NCBI GenBank assembly: GCA_030705725.1
Contig: JAUZPW010000123.1
Span: 1 to 5,449, forward strand
Source: Bacillota bacterium
Lineage (GTDB): Bacteria > Bacillota > Clostridia > Oscillospirales > Butyricicoccaceae
Length of the DNA stretch: 5,449 nt
Reading direction: 5' to 3'
Positions 1 through 5,449 of the stretch are shown here, in pieces. The notes under the pieces are model-generated. The model was given only the letters and a program-made list of their open reading frames with translations. It ran no database searches and had not been told where the DNA came from. Each line of letters starts with the position of its first letter. Position 1 is the stretch's first letter. The position numbers were made by a program, and so were the translations under genes.

Positions 1-1376
1 CTTCTCTTTTCGGCCCTGGCCCGCTCTTCAATCTTTTCCTTGTGAAAATCCTTTATATCCTGCGGAAACGGCAGCTTGCCGGTATTAAGGATGCGGACAG
101 CGCCGCCGTTGTCGCGGACAGGCAGCATCAGGCCGGCATTCACGCGGCAGGGTGCAAACGGTACGTCCAGCACTCCGGCTTCAACCCCGCGGCAGACTCC
201 GACCGCAATATCGCCGTCGCCCAGTTCAAAACATTTGTCAACGATACACCGCGTTTCCCGTCTTATAACCTCTTTTTCCTGCTCAAGCTCAGAATTTTTG
301 AAGACCTGATCCAACAGCATGTTTACGACCTGTTTCGTGCAGCGCATTCCCTGCGCGTTCGCTTCCATAGTCGGAATGCCGACCGCCTCCTGCGGGCTTT
401 TCACGATTACTTTAGTCGCTTTAGATAAAGCCGCGATCATGCTGCCCAGAGAAATAACGCCAAAGGCCTTCGCCTCGTCGGCCGGAAATCCTCCCATCCA
501 TTGATGGAGCACGCTTGTAACGGTAACGTCGCCGTATCCGTAATCCCGCAGGTATTCTTCCGTCAGCTCTTCAAGCGTCCGGATAGCAGCGATATCCTGA
601 ACGAGGTTGCCGCACTGGCCGTAGCCGACGGTAATATTTTTAACGCCCTGTTCCGCCGCCAGCAAAGCTTCGATAATTGCCGTCGCATGCGAAATGCAGG
701 GAGGCACGAGTGTTCCGGTCAGCGGTCCGTAAGGCTCCCGGTTAATTGAGACTCCCATTTCCTCATAAAGGCCCGAAAGTCGGTCGACGTACTGCCAGTC
801 TCGTATCGTTCTTTCCAAAGGCACGTTTTTGCAGTAAGGCAGGTTATATGAAATTCCTCCGCCCTCGTAGCTCGTAAAGCCTCCCGCGAGCGCGATTTCC
901 GTCAGAAGTCTGGCGTCGGGGGTTCCGTGGCGAACCTGAACGGGTACGCTCAGACTGTCGATAATCCTTCGGCAGCCTTTTACCCCGTGATTAACCGCCG
1001 GGAATCCGTTCAGCATTGCCCTGTTTAAACGGATGGATTCATTTATTCCGTTTTCAGCTTCTTCATAACGGTTTTGCCGCGTATAGCTGTCGATAGTCGT
1101 AGGAAGAAGATCAGCTTCGCCGTTATCCTGAAGATAACGCAAAAGCTTTATATGCTCTTCAATAACAGGAACGCCCGCGCGTGGCTGAATCAGTGTTTTA
1201 TGCTCATTTTTAGCCTTAGTCAGCTTCTTCGAAAAGATTTTTTCTTCCGGCAGAGCCTTGTGATAATCGGAAGCTTCCTGTAAATCCACATCCTTGCCGG
1301 TAGGCCATTGCATCAGAACTTCTTTTCGAAGCGCAAAAAACTCGGAGTCAGCTATCTTTTTATTTTGCAAATCCAT
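1..1376 (-). CDS. glmE: Glutamate mutase (methylaspartate mutase) epsilon subunit, C-terminus cut by window edge
   Basis: This is the catalytic subunit of adenosylcobalamin-dependent glutamate mutase, which interconverts L-glutamate and (2S,3S)-3-methylaspartate by a radical mechanism in the cytoplasm. My translation stays open for 458 codons to the left edge; relatives have about 483-485 residues, so roughly 25 are missing. The family's TIM-barrel signatures are clear: PRAGV (65-69), DSYTRQNRYEEAE (96-108), VRHGTPDARL (148-157), YEGGGISYNLPY (170-181), NREPYGPLTGT (212-222), TVGYGQCGN (249-257), HQWMGGFP (291-298) and KSPQEAVGIPT (326-336). The glutamate-binding arginines fall at 66, 100 and 149, with Glu171, Tyr177, Tyr181, Lys326 and Glu330. 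These are the positions I recall from the Clostridium cochlearium structure, which also supports this start. The ATG lies inside the end of glmL (17-nt overlap), 9 nt after a good ribosome binding site. No frameshift or internal stop was seen. Confidence 0.97.
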   Translation of the reverse strand, partial: MDLQNKKIADSEFFALRKEVLMQWPTGKDVDLQEASDYHKALPEEKIFSKKLTKAKNEHKTLIQPRAGVPVIEEHIKLLRYLQDNGEADLLPTTIDSYTRQNRYEEAENGINESIRLNRAMLNGFPAVNHGVKGCRRIIDSLSVPVQVRHGTPDARLLTEIALAGGFTSYEGGGISYNLPYCKNVPLERTIRDWQYVDRLSGLYEEMGVSINREPYGPLTGTLVPPCISHATAIIEALLAAEQGVKNITVGYGQCGNLVQDIAAIRTLEELTEEYLRDYGYGDVTVTSVLHQWMGGFPADEAKAFGVISLGSMIAALSKATKVIVKSPQEAVGIPTMEANAQGMRCTKQVVNMLLDQVFKNSELEQEKEVIRRETRCIVDKCFELGDGDIAVGVCRGVEAGVLDVPFAPCRVNAGLMLPVRDNGGAVRILNTGKLPFPQDIKDFHKEKIEERARAEKR

Positions 1377-2751
1377 CCATTTTGATCTCCTTTTTCATTA
1401 TCTTAAGCGCTGTCTTGGGATAATGCTCGGAAAGCAGGCCCATCGCGGCAAGTATGTAGCTTCTGTCCACCCAAACGGATGCATCTTTAGGCCTTAAAGA
1501 TGCAGGCTGTTCCGGGCTGTATAGCGCGTGGACGGCTATTTCATTCGTGCGTTTCGTATGTATAAGGCTTCCGCCGGTTAAAACGATTTGCCTTACTTCC
1601 GTAAGATCTTTCCCGCTTTGAACGTAAACGAGGCCGGACATTGAATAAGTTTCTTTAACGGTACCCGCGTGGCGGGTCACGGCAGCCTCTGTTGCGAGGG
1701 ATGCAAGGGCAAAATCCAATGCTTCAAGCTCCGGAACGCCGTTCGGAAGCATATCTGTTTTTTCTCCCAAAAGCTTTACTAATTCCCGTGTCCGGTTTTC
1801 GGAGAGGCCCGAAAGCTGGCTTATTCTCTTTATTCCGAAACAGTCTTCGATTCCGTGAATGCTGTACCGCATTCCGATATCGCCCTCGACCGTTCTTTTT
1901 ACATAGGGCTCCGGCAATCCTTTATATACCGTATTTATACGGCCGGGCGCCCCGTCGGCGACCGAATAGACGTCGGTAGTGGCTCCGCCCACGTCGACCG
2001 TTATCAGGCTGCCTATGCCTTTTTCTCCCCCGCATCCCTCCGCTAAAAGCTGCACGGCTTTCAGAACCGCCGAAGGCGTCGGCATCACAATTCCTGAGAT
2101 CAGTTTACTTGCCTTGGTTATTCCTTTTGCTTCGATTATTCTATGTAAAAATATTTCTCGAATCTGATTTTGGGCGGGCTCGATATTCAGCACGCCGAAC
2201 TTAGGCATCACGTTTTCGCAGATGAAAACCTGCCATCCGTTAAGAATTTTACCGCATTTGGCCGCTGCCGTCCGGTTCCCCGCGATAATTACGGGGAATC
2301 TTTCCGGCAGAGAACGTAGTGCTTTCGCGTTATGCACAATGCACTCGGTATTTCCCCCGTCCGTCCCTCCGGCAAGCAGAAATATATCCGGTTTTGCTTT
2401 TCGGATTTCCTCAATATCGTCCTCGGTTAACTGGTAGGAATATATCTTTATGATTTTGGCGCCCGCGCCGAGACTGGCAAGCCTCGCCGCTTCCGCCGTC
2501 AATTCGGGAACAAGCCCGCATACGGCCATCCGCAGTCCGCCCGCCGCCGAAGAACAGGCGTATTTCTCCGCATATTCGATCTTTCCGGTTTTATTTTCAA
2601 GAACAGATAAAGCGTTAGCTAAGCCGTTTATTATATCGGCGTCGGCCGTCGTATATGCCGACGCCGTTCCCAGCAGCCTTTCGCCGTCTATGTCTACCGC
2701 CGTTACCTTAGTATAGGTGCTGCCGAAATCAATAAGAAGTACGGGCTTCAT
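1360..2751 (-). CDS. glmL: Glutamate mutase reactivating ATPase (GlmL/MutL, ASKHA fold)
   Basis: This 463-residue protein belongs to the MutL/GlmL family found between the two mutase subunit genes in clostridia. It is not the DNA mismatch-repair MutL. It is thought to be a chaperone-like ATPase that restores mutase inactivated by loss or damage of the adenosyl group. The ASKHA (actin/Hsp70/sugar kinase) nucleotide-binding motifs are visible: phosphate-1 loop IDFGSTYTK (7-15), LLAGGTDGG (125-133), phosphate-2 loop TVDVGGATTD (251-260), connecting segment EGDIGMRYS (289-297) and adenosine motif VLTGGSLI (390-397). Length is normal and no signal or membrane segment is seen. The ATG shares an ATGA overlap with the glmS stop and has only a weak upstream AGGA, so translation is probably coupled to glmS. 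The last 17 nt overlap glmE. The role is taken from the family; the motifs and context are seen directly. Confidence 0.95.
   Translation of the reverse strand: MKPVLLIDFGSTYTKVTAVDIDGERLLGTASAYTTADADIINGLANALSVLENKTGKIEYAEKYACSSAAGGLRMAVCGLVPELTAEAARLASLGAGAKIIKIYSYQLTEDDIEEIRKAKPDIFLLAGGTDGGNTECIVHNAKALRSLPERFPVIIAGNRTAAAKCGKILNGWQVFICENVMPKFGVLNIEPAQNQIREIFLHRIIEAKGITKASKLISGIVMPTPSAVLKAVQLLAEGCGGEKGIGSLITVDVGGATTDVYSVADGAPGRINTVYKGLPEPYVKRTVEGDIGMRYSIHGIEDCFGIKRISQLSGLSENRTRELVKLLGEKTDMLPNGVPELEALDFALASLATEAAVTRHAGTVKETYSMSGLVYVQSGKDLTEVRQIVLTGGSLIHTKRTNEIAVHALYSPEQPASLRPKDASVWVDRSYILAAMGLLSEHYPKTALKIMKKEIKMDGFAK
1386..1392 (-). promoter_or_regulatory. Ribosome binding site of glmE, inside glmL
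   Basis: The minus strand reads AAGGAGA here, a near-perfect Shine-Dalgarno sequence inside the last codons of glmL. It lies 9 nt before the ATG at 1376 and 5 nt before another ATG at 1380, which is a methionine codon in the glmL frame. The spacing favours 1376 as the glmE start. The site allows independent re-initiation at glmE rather than coupling alone. Confidence 0.85.
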
Positions 2752-3182
2752 TTCGCCAGCGCCATCCTGTCGCCCGTATTAAGGATTTCATTTATTTCGG
2801 CTATCGCTGTTTCGGGCGAAGTCCCGGGAGGAAAAACCCTGTCAAAGCCCATCTCTTTAAAACGTTTTTCCACATCCCCGAAAGCCTGTTTTCCGATTAC
2901 GATATTGCCTCCGACAATAAGAGGAATGCCTCTAAGCCCCGCTTCGTCGCATTTTTCACGCATACCCCGGCAGTCGAGCTCTCCCTGGCCGTAAAGCGAA
3001 GAGACGACAATCGCGTCAGCGCCGGCCTCGACAGCCGCGGATATGAACTCCTCCTGGGACACCATAACGCCCAGATTAACAACCTCAAAGCCCGCCTCGG
3101 TAAAGGCATGATATAAAATTTTGTTTCCAACCGCATGCACGTCTGCGCCGATAACGCCTATAATCAATACCTTTTTTCTCAT
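2748..3182 (-). CDS. glmS: Glutamate mutase sigma subunit, cobalamin-binding
   Basis: This 144-residue protein is the small B12-binding subunit (component S) of glutamate mutase; it presents adenosylcobalamin to the GlmE barrel. (The symbol is also used elsewhere for glucosamine-6-phosphate synthase, which is unrelated.) It shows the base-off/His-on signature: KVLIIGVIGADVHAVGN (4-20) contains D14-x-H16-x-x-G19, where His16 is the lower cobalt ligand. It is followed by VVSSLYGQGE (59-68), whose serine contacts the nucleotide tail, and LIVGGN (88-93), the GG step of the flavodoxin-like fold. Family members have about 137 residues, so the length is normal. The start is supported by an AAGGGG site 8 nt upstream and by the family N-terminus. 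It is first in the glmS-glmL-glmE operon, behind its own promoter, and overlaps glmL by 4 nt. Confidence 0.97.
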   Translation of the reverse strand: MRKKVLIIGVIGADVHAVGNKILYHAFTEAGFEVVNLGVMVSQEEFISAAVEAGADAIVVSSLYGQGELDCRGMREKCDEAGLRGIPLIVGGNIVIGKQAFGDVEKRFKEMGFDRVFPPGTSPETAIAEINEILNTGDRMALAK

Positions 3183-3190
3183 GTTGAATT

Positions 3191-3196
3191 CCCCTT
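3191..3196 (-). promoter_or_regulatory. Ribosome binding site of glmS
   Basis: The minus strand reads AAGGGG here, followed by 8 nt and then the ATG of glmS. This fixes the start at 3182. Confidence 0.75.
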
Positions 3197-3232
3197 AGAA
3201 GGATTGTTCTTCCATATTTGGTATATATCTAT

Positions 3233-3261
3233 ATAATATATTGTTATATATCATAAGTCAA
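3233..3261 (-). promoter_or_regulatory. Sigma-A type promoter of the glmSLE operon
   Basis: The minus strand has TTGACT (3261-3256), a 17-nt spacer, then TATTAT (3238-3233); each box is one base off consensus and the spacing is optimal. Transcription would start near 3226, giving a leader of about 44 nt before glmS. The region is very AT-rich (TATATA runs on both sides of the -10), so alternative -10 boxes one or two bases away cannot be excluded. It is the only good promoter seen between the terminator and glmS. Confidence 0.75.
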
Positions 3262-3286
3262 GGCCAGTAAGGCCAAAAAGCCAAAA
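3260..3286. repeat. Three tandem 9-bp direct repeats at the glmS -35 region
   Basis: On the plus strand AAGGCCA starts at 3260 and again at 3269, and the shorter variant AAGCCA starts at 3278, giving an exact 9-bp period. The first copy overlaps the -35 box of the glmS promoter and the others extend upstream. The arrangement resembles a tandem activator or repressor site, but no protein can be assigned to it. Confidence 0.5.
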
Positions 3287-3298
3287 TATACCGGTATA
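3287..3298. promoter_or_regulatory. 12-bp perfect palindrome upstream of the glmS promoter, possible operator
   Basis: TATACCGGTATA is a perfect palindrome centred about 66 bp upstream of the predicted start point, just past the terminator's T-run. With flanks the minus strand reads TGTATACCGGTATATT, which loosely resembles the GTATC/GATAC half-sites of the operator in front of the GntR gene. The similarity is partial, so binding by the same regulator is only a guess. Confidence 0.35.
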
Positions 3299-3299
3299 C

Positions 3300-3342
3300 A
3301 AAAAACAGTCTTCGCCTGCCGGCGCAGGCAAAGACCGTTTTT
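3300..3342. terminator. Bidirectional intrinsic terminator between the GntR gene and glmS
   Basis: Two 19-nt arms (3301-3319 and 3324-3342) pair around a CGGC loop with only two mismatches (3313/3330 and 3307/3336). The stem contains a GCCTGC/GCAGGC core and a GTCTT/AAGAC block, and ends in A/T runs. On the minus strand six T residues (3305-3300) follow the GC-rich stem; on the plus strand five follow (3338-3342). On the minus strand the GC-rich stem begins about 44 nt after the stop of the GntR gene, so its main role should be to end that transcript and isolate the glm operon. A second small hairpin (GGGTT-TAAC-AACCC, 3352-3365) lies between the stop and the terminator. Confidence 0.9.
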
Positions 3343-3380
3343 ATTCCTTCTGGGTTTAACAACCCGATGTTTAAAGTTGT

Positions 3381-4385
3381 TTATTCAATTTTTCCGGCCG
3401 AGCCCCTATAGCTTTTTTTCTTCTGCAATTCCATTATTCTTTCTTCAAGATACATCATCGAGCCCTGATCGATCTGATATTCGCATAAAATCACGTCGTG
3501 CCCGTCGTCGAATTCTTTAAGCAGCCTAGCGTCCTGTTCCGGGCAGAATTTCTCATAGCCTTCGGGCACCAGCACCGCATCCTTATCCGAAAGATACCGG
3601 CCGCAGTCTGATTGCCCGTCGAAAAACTGCGGCGGCAACAACGTGATATTCTCGGTATATTTTTTGCATACTTCCTGCAAAAGTTCGCCGAATCTATGGC
3701 TTCCGGTCAATATTCCTACGCGCGAGCCCGGCTTGAGAAGCGCTATTTTCAGAACGGATCTAGGAACAATTTCGAGAACGACCTTCGTTATTTTGTCCTT
3801 TTCGGGAATCGCGTTCTGTAACGCGGGCGCGTGTACGGCCGAAGTAACGATCAGGTCTGCTTCCTCCCCTATTTTATAAGGATAATTAAGCACGTCTTCC
3901 AAAATATGCCGGCTGATATTTATTTTTCCCAAGTGTCTGAGATGCTCAGTAAGCTGCATCAGAATTTCAGGGCTGCACTCAATAAGCGCGACGCGGACGG
4001 CGCTTTCCCTCTGAGCCCGTTCACGCAGCTTAAGCTCGATAAAAATATTTACTTCCGCGGGTGAAAAACCAAGTTCATCCAATTGATTCAGCATCTTATC
4101 AATCGCGGCCATGGCGCGTTCTTTTCGGCTGTCCGAATCTTCCCGCCGGTAGCATACATAAGACCCTCTGCCCTGGGTCATCTCGATAGCGCCGATTTTT
4201 TTCAGCTCGTCATAAGCCCGCTTTACCGTGCCGCAGGCGATCTGCATACTGTCCGCCAGTTCGCGCACAGTCATAATTTTAGTGCCGGGCGCAAGCCTGC
4301 CGCTTTTTATATCGGCGTAAATAGCATCCGCTATCTGCTGATAAATCGGTATATTGCTGCTTGTATTTACCGCATATTGATCCAT
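3381..4385 (-). CDS. GntR-family transcriptional regulator (YtrA-like DNA-binding domain, unassigned effector domain)
   Basis: This is a 334-residue one-component regulator. Residues 12-78 form a GntR winged helix-turn-helix of YtrA type: PIYQQIADAIYADIKSGRL (13-31), PGTKIMTVRELA (33-44), CGTVKRAYDELKKIGAI (51-67) and the wing QGRGSYV (71-77). A charged helical stretch (80-128) follows. Residues 129-315 then alternate strands and helices, for example VRVALIE (130-136), EADLIVTSAV (175-184), SRVGILTGSHRF (221-232), DAVLVPEG (269-276) and HDVILCEY (296-303), like a two-lobed ligand-binding fold. I do not recognise UTRA, FCD or aminotransferase features. YtrA proteins are usually near 120-130 residues, so the C-terminus is unusually large. 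It lies between the hydro-lyase genes and the glm operon, so a pathway acid such as glutamate, methylaspartate or mesaconate is a plausible but unproven effector. A GAGGAG site lies 11 nt before the ATG. Confidence 0.93.
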   Translation of the reverse strand: MDQYAVNTSSNIPIYQQIADAIYADIKSGRLAPGTKIMTVRELADSMQIACGTVKRAYDELKKIGAIEMTQGRGSYVCYRREDSDSRKERAMAAIDKMLNQLDELGFSPAEVNIFIELKLRERAQRESAVRVALIECSPEILMQLTEHLRHLGKINISRHILEDVLNYPYKIGEEADLIVTSAVHAPALQNAIPEKDKITKVVLEIVPRSVLKIALLKPGSRVGILTGSHRFGELLQEVCKKYTENITLLPPQFFDGQSDCGRYLSDKDAVLVPEGYEKFCPEQDARLLKEFDDGHDVILCEYQIDQGSMMYLEERIMELQKKKSYRGSAGKIE

Positions 4386-4395
4386 AAAATAAGCT

Positions 4396-4432
4396 GCTCC
4401 TCACAATTGTATCTGATACAATTATGAGGAGC
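4396..4432. promoter_or_regulatory. 37-bp inverted repeat, probable autoregulatory operator of the GntR gene
   Basis: The centre is a perfect 19-bp palindrome, AATTGTATCTGATACAATT (4405-4423), around T4414. One mismatched pair (4404/4424) follows, then a further 8 bp of perfect symmetry (GCTCCTCA 4396-4403 with TGAGGAGC 4425-4432). Dyad sites with GTATC/GATAC-like arms are typical of GntR-family operators. It covers the -10 box, the start point and the ribosome binding site of the GntR gene, so a bound repressor would block its own transcription. The outer arms include the Shine-Dalgarno sequence, so the same DNA could also fold as an RNA hairpin in transcripts reading in from the upstream genes. 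Confidence 0.8.
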
Positions 4433-4449
4433 GATTCATTTTTTGTCAA
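4421..4449 (-). promoter_or_regulatory. Sigma-A type promoter of the GntR regulator gene
   Basis: The minus strand carries a perfect -35 TTGACA (4449-4444), a 17-nt spacer and CATAAT (4426-4421) as -10, five of six bases matching. The start point would fall near 4414, the centre of the inverted repeat, about 29 nt before the ATG at 4385. The -35 box begins 2 nt after the stop codon of the upstream beta-subunit gene. Confidence 0.8.
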
Positions 4450-4450
4450 G

Positions 4451-5011
4451 CTAAAGGTTAAACGAGTCTAGATATGCCTTTCTTCCAGCTTCGTACAGGC
4501 TCCTTCCCGAGGCATCGATGGCTAAGACGGCCGGAAAATTCTTGACCTCCAGACGCCTTACGGCTTCAGCGCCCAGGTCGTCGTAAGCAACCACTTTCGC
4601 TTTTACGATGCACTTGCTTAAAAGGGCGCCCGCGCCTCCGATCGCGCCGAAATATACCGCGCCGTATTTCTTCATAGCCGCCACGACTTCCGGGCCGCGC
4701 CTGCCTTTGCCGATCATCCCGGTCAGACCTTTTTCAATCAAAAGCGGAGTATAAGCGTCCATTCTGTAGGACGACGTAGGCCCCGCAGACCCTATGGGCC
4801 AGCCTTCCTTTGCAGGCGTGGGCCCGACATAGTAAATAACGGCGTCTCTAATCTCAAGCGGCAGCTTTTCGCCTTTTTCAATCAGTTCATAAATCCGCTT
4901 GTGGGCGGCATCGCGCGCCGTATATATAACGCCGGAAATCAGACAGCTGTCTCCGCACTTTAGTTCACGCGTCTGTTCGCGCGTGATCGGTGTATTGATT
5001 TTGACTGCCAT
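4451..5011 (-). CDS. Class I fumarase/tartrate dehydratase-type hydro-lyase, beta subunit (possible mesaconase)
   Basis: This complete 186-residue protein matches the beta subunit (the C-terminal domain of single-chain class I fumarases) of iron-sulfur hydro-lyases that add water to a trans-dicarboxylate. Family landmarks are ARDAAHKR (32-39), YYVGPTPA (60-67), IGSAGPTSSYRMDAYTP (73-89), GKGRRG (101-106), YFGAIGGAGALLSK (120-133), DDLGAEAVRRL (144-154) and FPAVLAIDASG (159-169). Length is normal. The ATG lies 4 nt after the alpha-subunit stop, with CACCTCC on the plus strand (5022-5028) acting as Shine-Dalgarno 10 nt upstream. Fumarase, L-tartrate dehydratase and mesaconase share this fold and cannot be told apart by motif. 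The glutamate mutase operon one gene downstream makes mesaconate a likely substrate, since the clostridial methylaspartate pathway needs such an enzyme. Confidence 0.93.
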   Translation of the reverse strand: MAVKINTPITREQTRELKCGDSCLISGVIYTARDAAHKRIYELIEKGEKLPLEIRDAVIYYVGPTPAKEGWPIGSAGPTSSYRMDAYTPLLIEKGLTGMIGKGRRGPEVVAAMKKYGAVYFGAIGGAGALLSKCIVKAKVVAYDDLGAEAVRRLEVKNFPAVLAIDASGRSLYEAGRKAYLDSFNL

Positions 5012-5015
5012 AGCG

Positions 5016-5449
5016 CTAAAGCACCTCCGTTTTATGGCGGGTTACGTGACAGTTTATATTTACCGCTACCGGCAGGCCCGCGATATGCGTCGGGTATTTT
5101 TCAATATTGACGGCGAGCGCCGTAGTTTTTCCGCCGAAGCCCTGCGGTCCGATCCCAAGAGCGTTTATTCTTTCAAGTAAATCATTTTCGAGGTCAGCGT
5201 AGAAAGGATCGGTATTTTGTTCGTCAACGGAACGCAGCAGGGCCTTTTTAGCCAGAAAAGCCGCTTTATCAAACGTCCCTCCGATGCCGACGCCCACTAC
5301 GATAGGCGGGCATGGGTTTGGTCCGGCTTCCTCCACGGTGTTTATAACAAAATTCTTTACCCCGGCAAGCCCGTCGGACGGTTTAAGCATTTTTATCCGG
5401 CTCATGTTCTCGCTCCCAAAGCCCTTTGGCGCTACGGTAATTCTTATCC
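5016..5449 (-). CDS. Class I fumarase/tartrate dehydratase-type hydro-lyase, alpha subunit, C-terminal half only
   Basis: The reading frame is open to the right edge and gives 143 residues; alpha subunits have about 280, so about half is visible. The first in-window ATG (5405) is internal, because upstream codons give ITVAPKGFGSENMS, a conserved segment close to the family's KGGGSENMS motif. Downstream are AGPNPCPPIVVGVGIGGTFD, whose cysteine (codon 5312-5310) is expected to be one of the three [4Fe-4S] ligands, then ALLRS, GIGPQGFGGKTTALAVNIE and INCHVTRH near the C-terminus. All are typical of fumarate hydratase and TtdA alpha chains. The other two cluster cysteines would be in the missing N-terminal half. 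It is co-transcribed with the beta subunit (4-nt gap). As for the beta subunit, the substrate (fumarate, tartrate or mesaconate) is not settled by sequence; context favours mesaconate. Confidence 0.93.
   Translation of the reverse strand, partial: IRITVAPKGFGSENMSRIKMLKPSDGLAGVKNFVINTVEEAGPNPCPPIVVGVGIGGTFDKAAFLAKKALLRSVDEQNTDPFYADLENDLLERINALGIGPQGFGGKTTALAVNIEKYPTHIAGLPVAVNINCHVTRHKTEVL
5022..5028 (-). promoter_or_regulatory. Ribosome binding site of the beta subunit, inside the alpha-subunit gene
   Basis: The minus strand reads GGAGGTG within the last codons of the alpha-subunit gene, 10 nt before the beta-subunit ATG. It is a strong Shine-Dalgarno match. It supports a start at 5011 and coupled, near-equal production of the two subunits. 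Confidence 0.75.

Noticed and set aside
42..1283. Several plus-strand open frames of 60-128 codons opposite glmE
   Set aside because: They lie wholly opposite a continuous minus-strand frame with clear glutamate mutase motifs, have no convincing ribosome binding sites and encode low-complexity, basic peptides typical of antisense shadows.
1692..2716. Plus-strand frames opposite glmL
   Set aside because: Proline- and arginine-rich shadow translations of a well-supported ATPase gene; no start signals or recognisable domains.
1360..2751. DNA mismatch-repair MutL, suggested by the alternative name
   Set aside because: No GHKL ATPase motifs; the protein has ASKHA phosphate loops and sits inside the glutamate mutase operon.
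2897..3136. A 79-codon minus-strand frame inside glmS
   Set aside because: It is a different frame of the same DNA as the conserved cobalamin-binding protein and has no family resemblance.
3183..3380. A riboswitch, such as a cobalamin element, in front of glmS
   Set aside because: The predicted leader is only about 44 nt and AT-rich, too short for a cobalamin riboswitch, and no B12-box-like sequence was seen.
4396..4450. The 37-bp dyad as a dedicated plus-strand terminator (it is followed by T-rich sequence at 4437-4444)
   Set aside because: No plus-strand gene ends here, and the T-rich stretch forms part of the -35 region and spacer of the minus-strand promoter; an operator role explains it better.
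5016..5405. Alpha subunit as a complete 129-residue protein starting at 5405
   Set aside because: The frame continues upstream to the window edge and encodes conserved family residues (ITVAPKGFGSEN), so that methionine is internal.

Overview
The window reads as a slice of an amino-acid-fermenting anaerobe's chromosome. All six protein genes lie on the minus strand, so they read from the right edge to the left. The content points to the methylaspartate pathway of glutamate fermentation, known from clostridia. That pathway runs glutamate -> (2S,3S)-3-methylaspartate (coenzyme B12-dependent glutamate mutase) -> mesaconate -> (S)-citramalate -> acetate + pyruvate. Strong purine-rich ribosome binding sites, consensus-like sigma-A promoters, a YtrA-like GntR regulator and oxygen-sensitive enzyme types suggest a Clostridia-like Firmicute of intermediate GC. 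The exact taxon cannot be read from this window.

Layout in transcription order. (1) 5449-5016: C-terminal half of the alpha subunit of a two-subunit class I (iron-sulfur) fumarase/tartrate dehydratase-type hydro-lyase. (2) 5011-4451: its complete beta subunit, 4 nt downstream. (3) A 65-nt gap holding a consensus-like promoter overlapped by a 37-bp inverted repeat, the probable autoregulatory operator of the next gene. (4) 4385-3381: a 334-residue GntR-type regulator with a YtrA-like DNA-binding N-terminus and a long effector domain I cannot assign. (5) A 198-nt intergenic region with a bidirectional intrinsic terminator, a 12-bp palindrome, three 9-bp tandem repeats and a strong promoter. (6) 3182-2748 glmS, 2751-1360 glmL and 1376 to the left edge glmE: cobalamin-binding subunit, reactivating ATPase and catalytic subunit of glutamate mutase. 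The three genes overlap by 4 and 17 nt and form a tight operon. glmE runs off the left edge about 25 residues short of the usual family length.

How it fits together: GlmS and GlmE form the adenosylcobalamin-dependent mutase, and GlmL probably exchanges damaged cofactor at the expense of ATP. Because of this neighbourhood the hydro-lyase is more likely a mesaconase (mesaconate to citramalate) than a housekeeping fumarase; this is inference. The GntR protein is the obvious candidate regulator, but only its own promoter carries a convincing operator. No mobile elements, CRISPR arrays, tRNAs or rRNAs were seen. The plus-strand open frames are shadows of the minus-strand genes. I found no undescribed multi-gene system; the least explained parts are the regulator's effector domain and the two regulatory regions.
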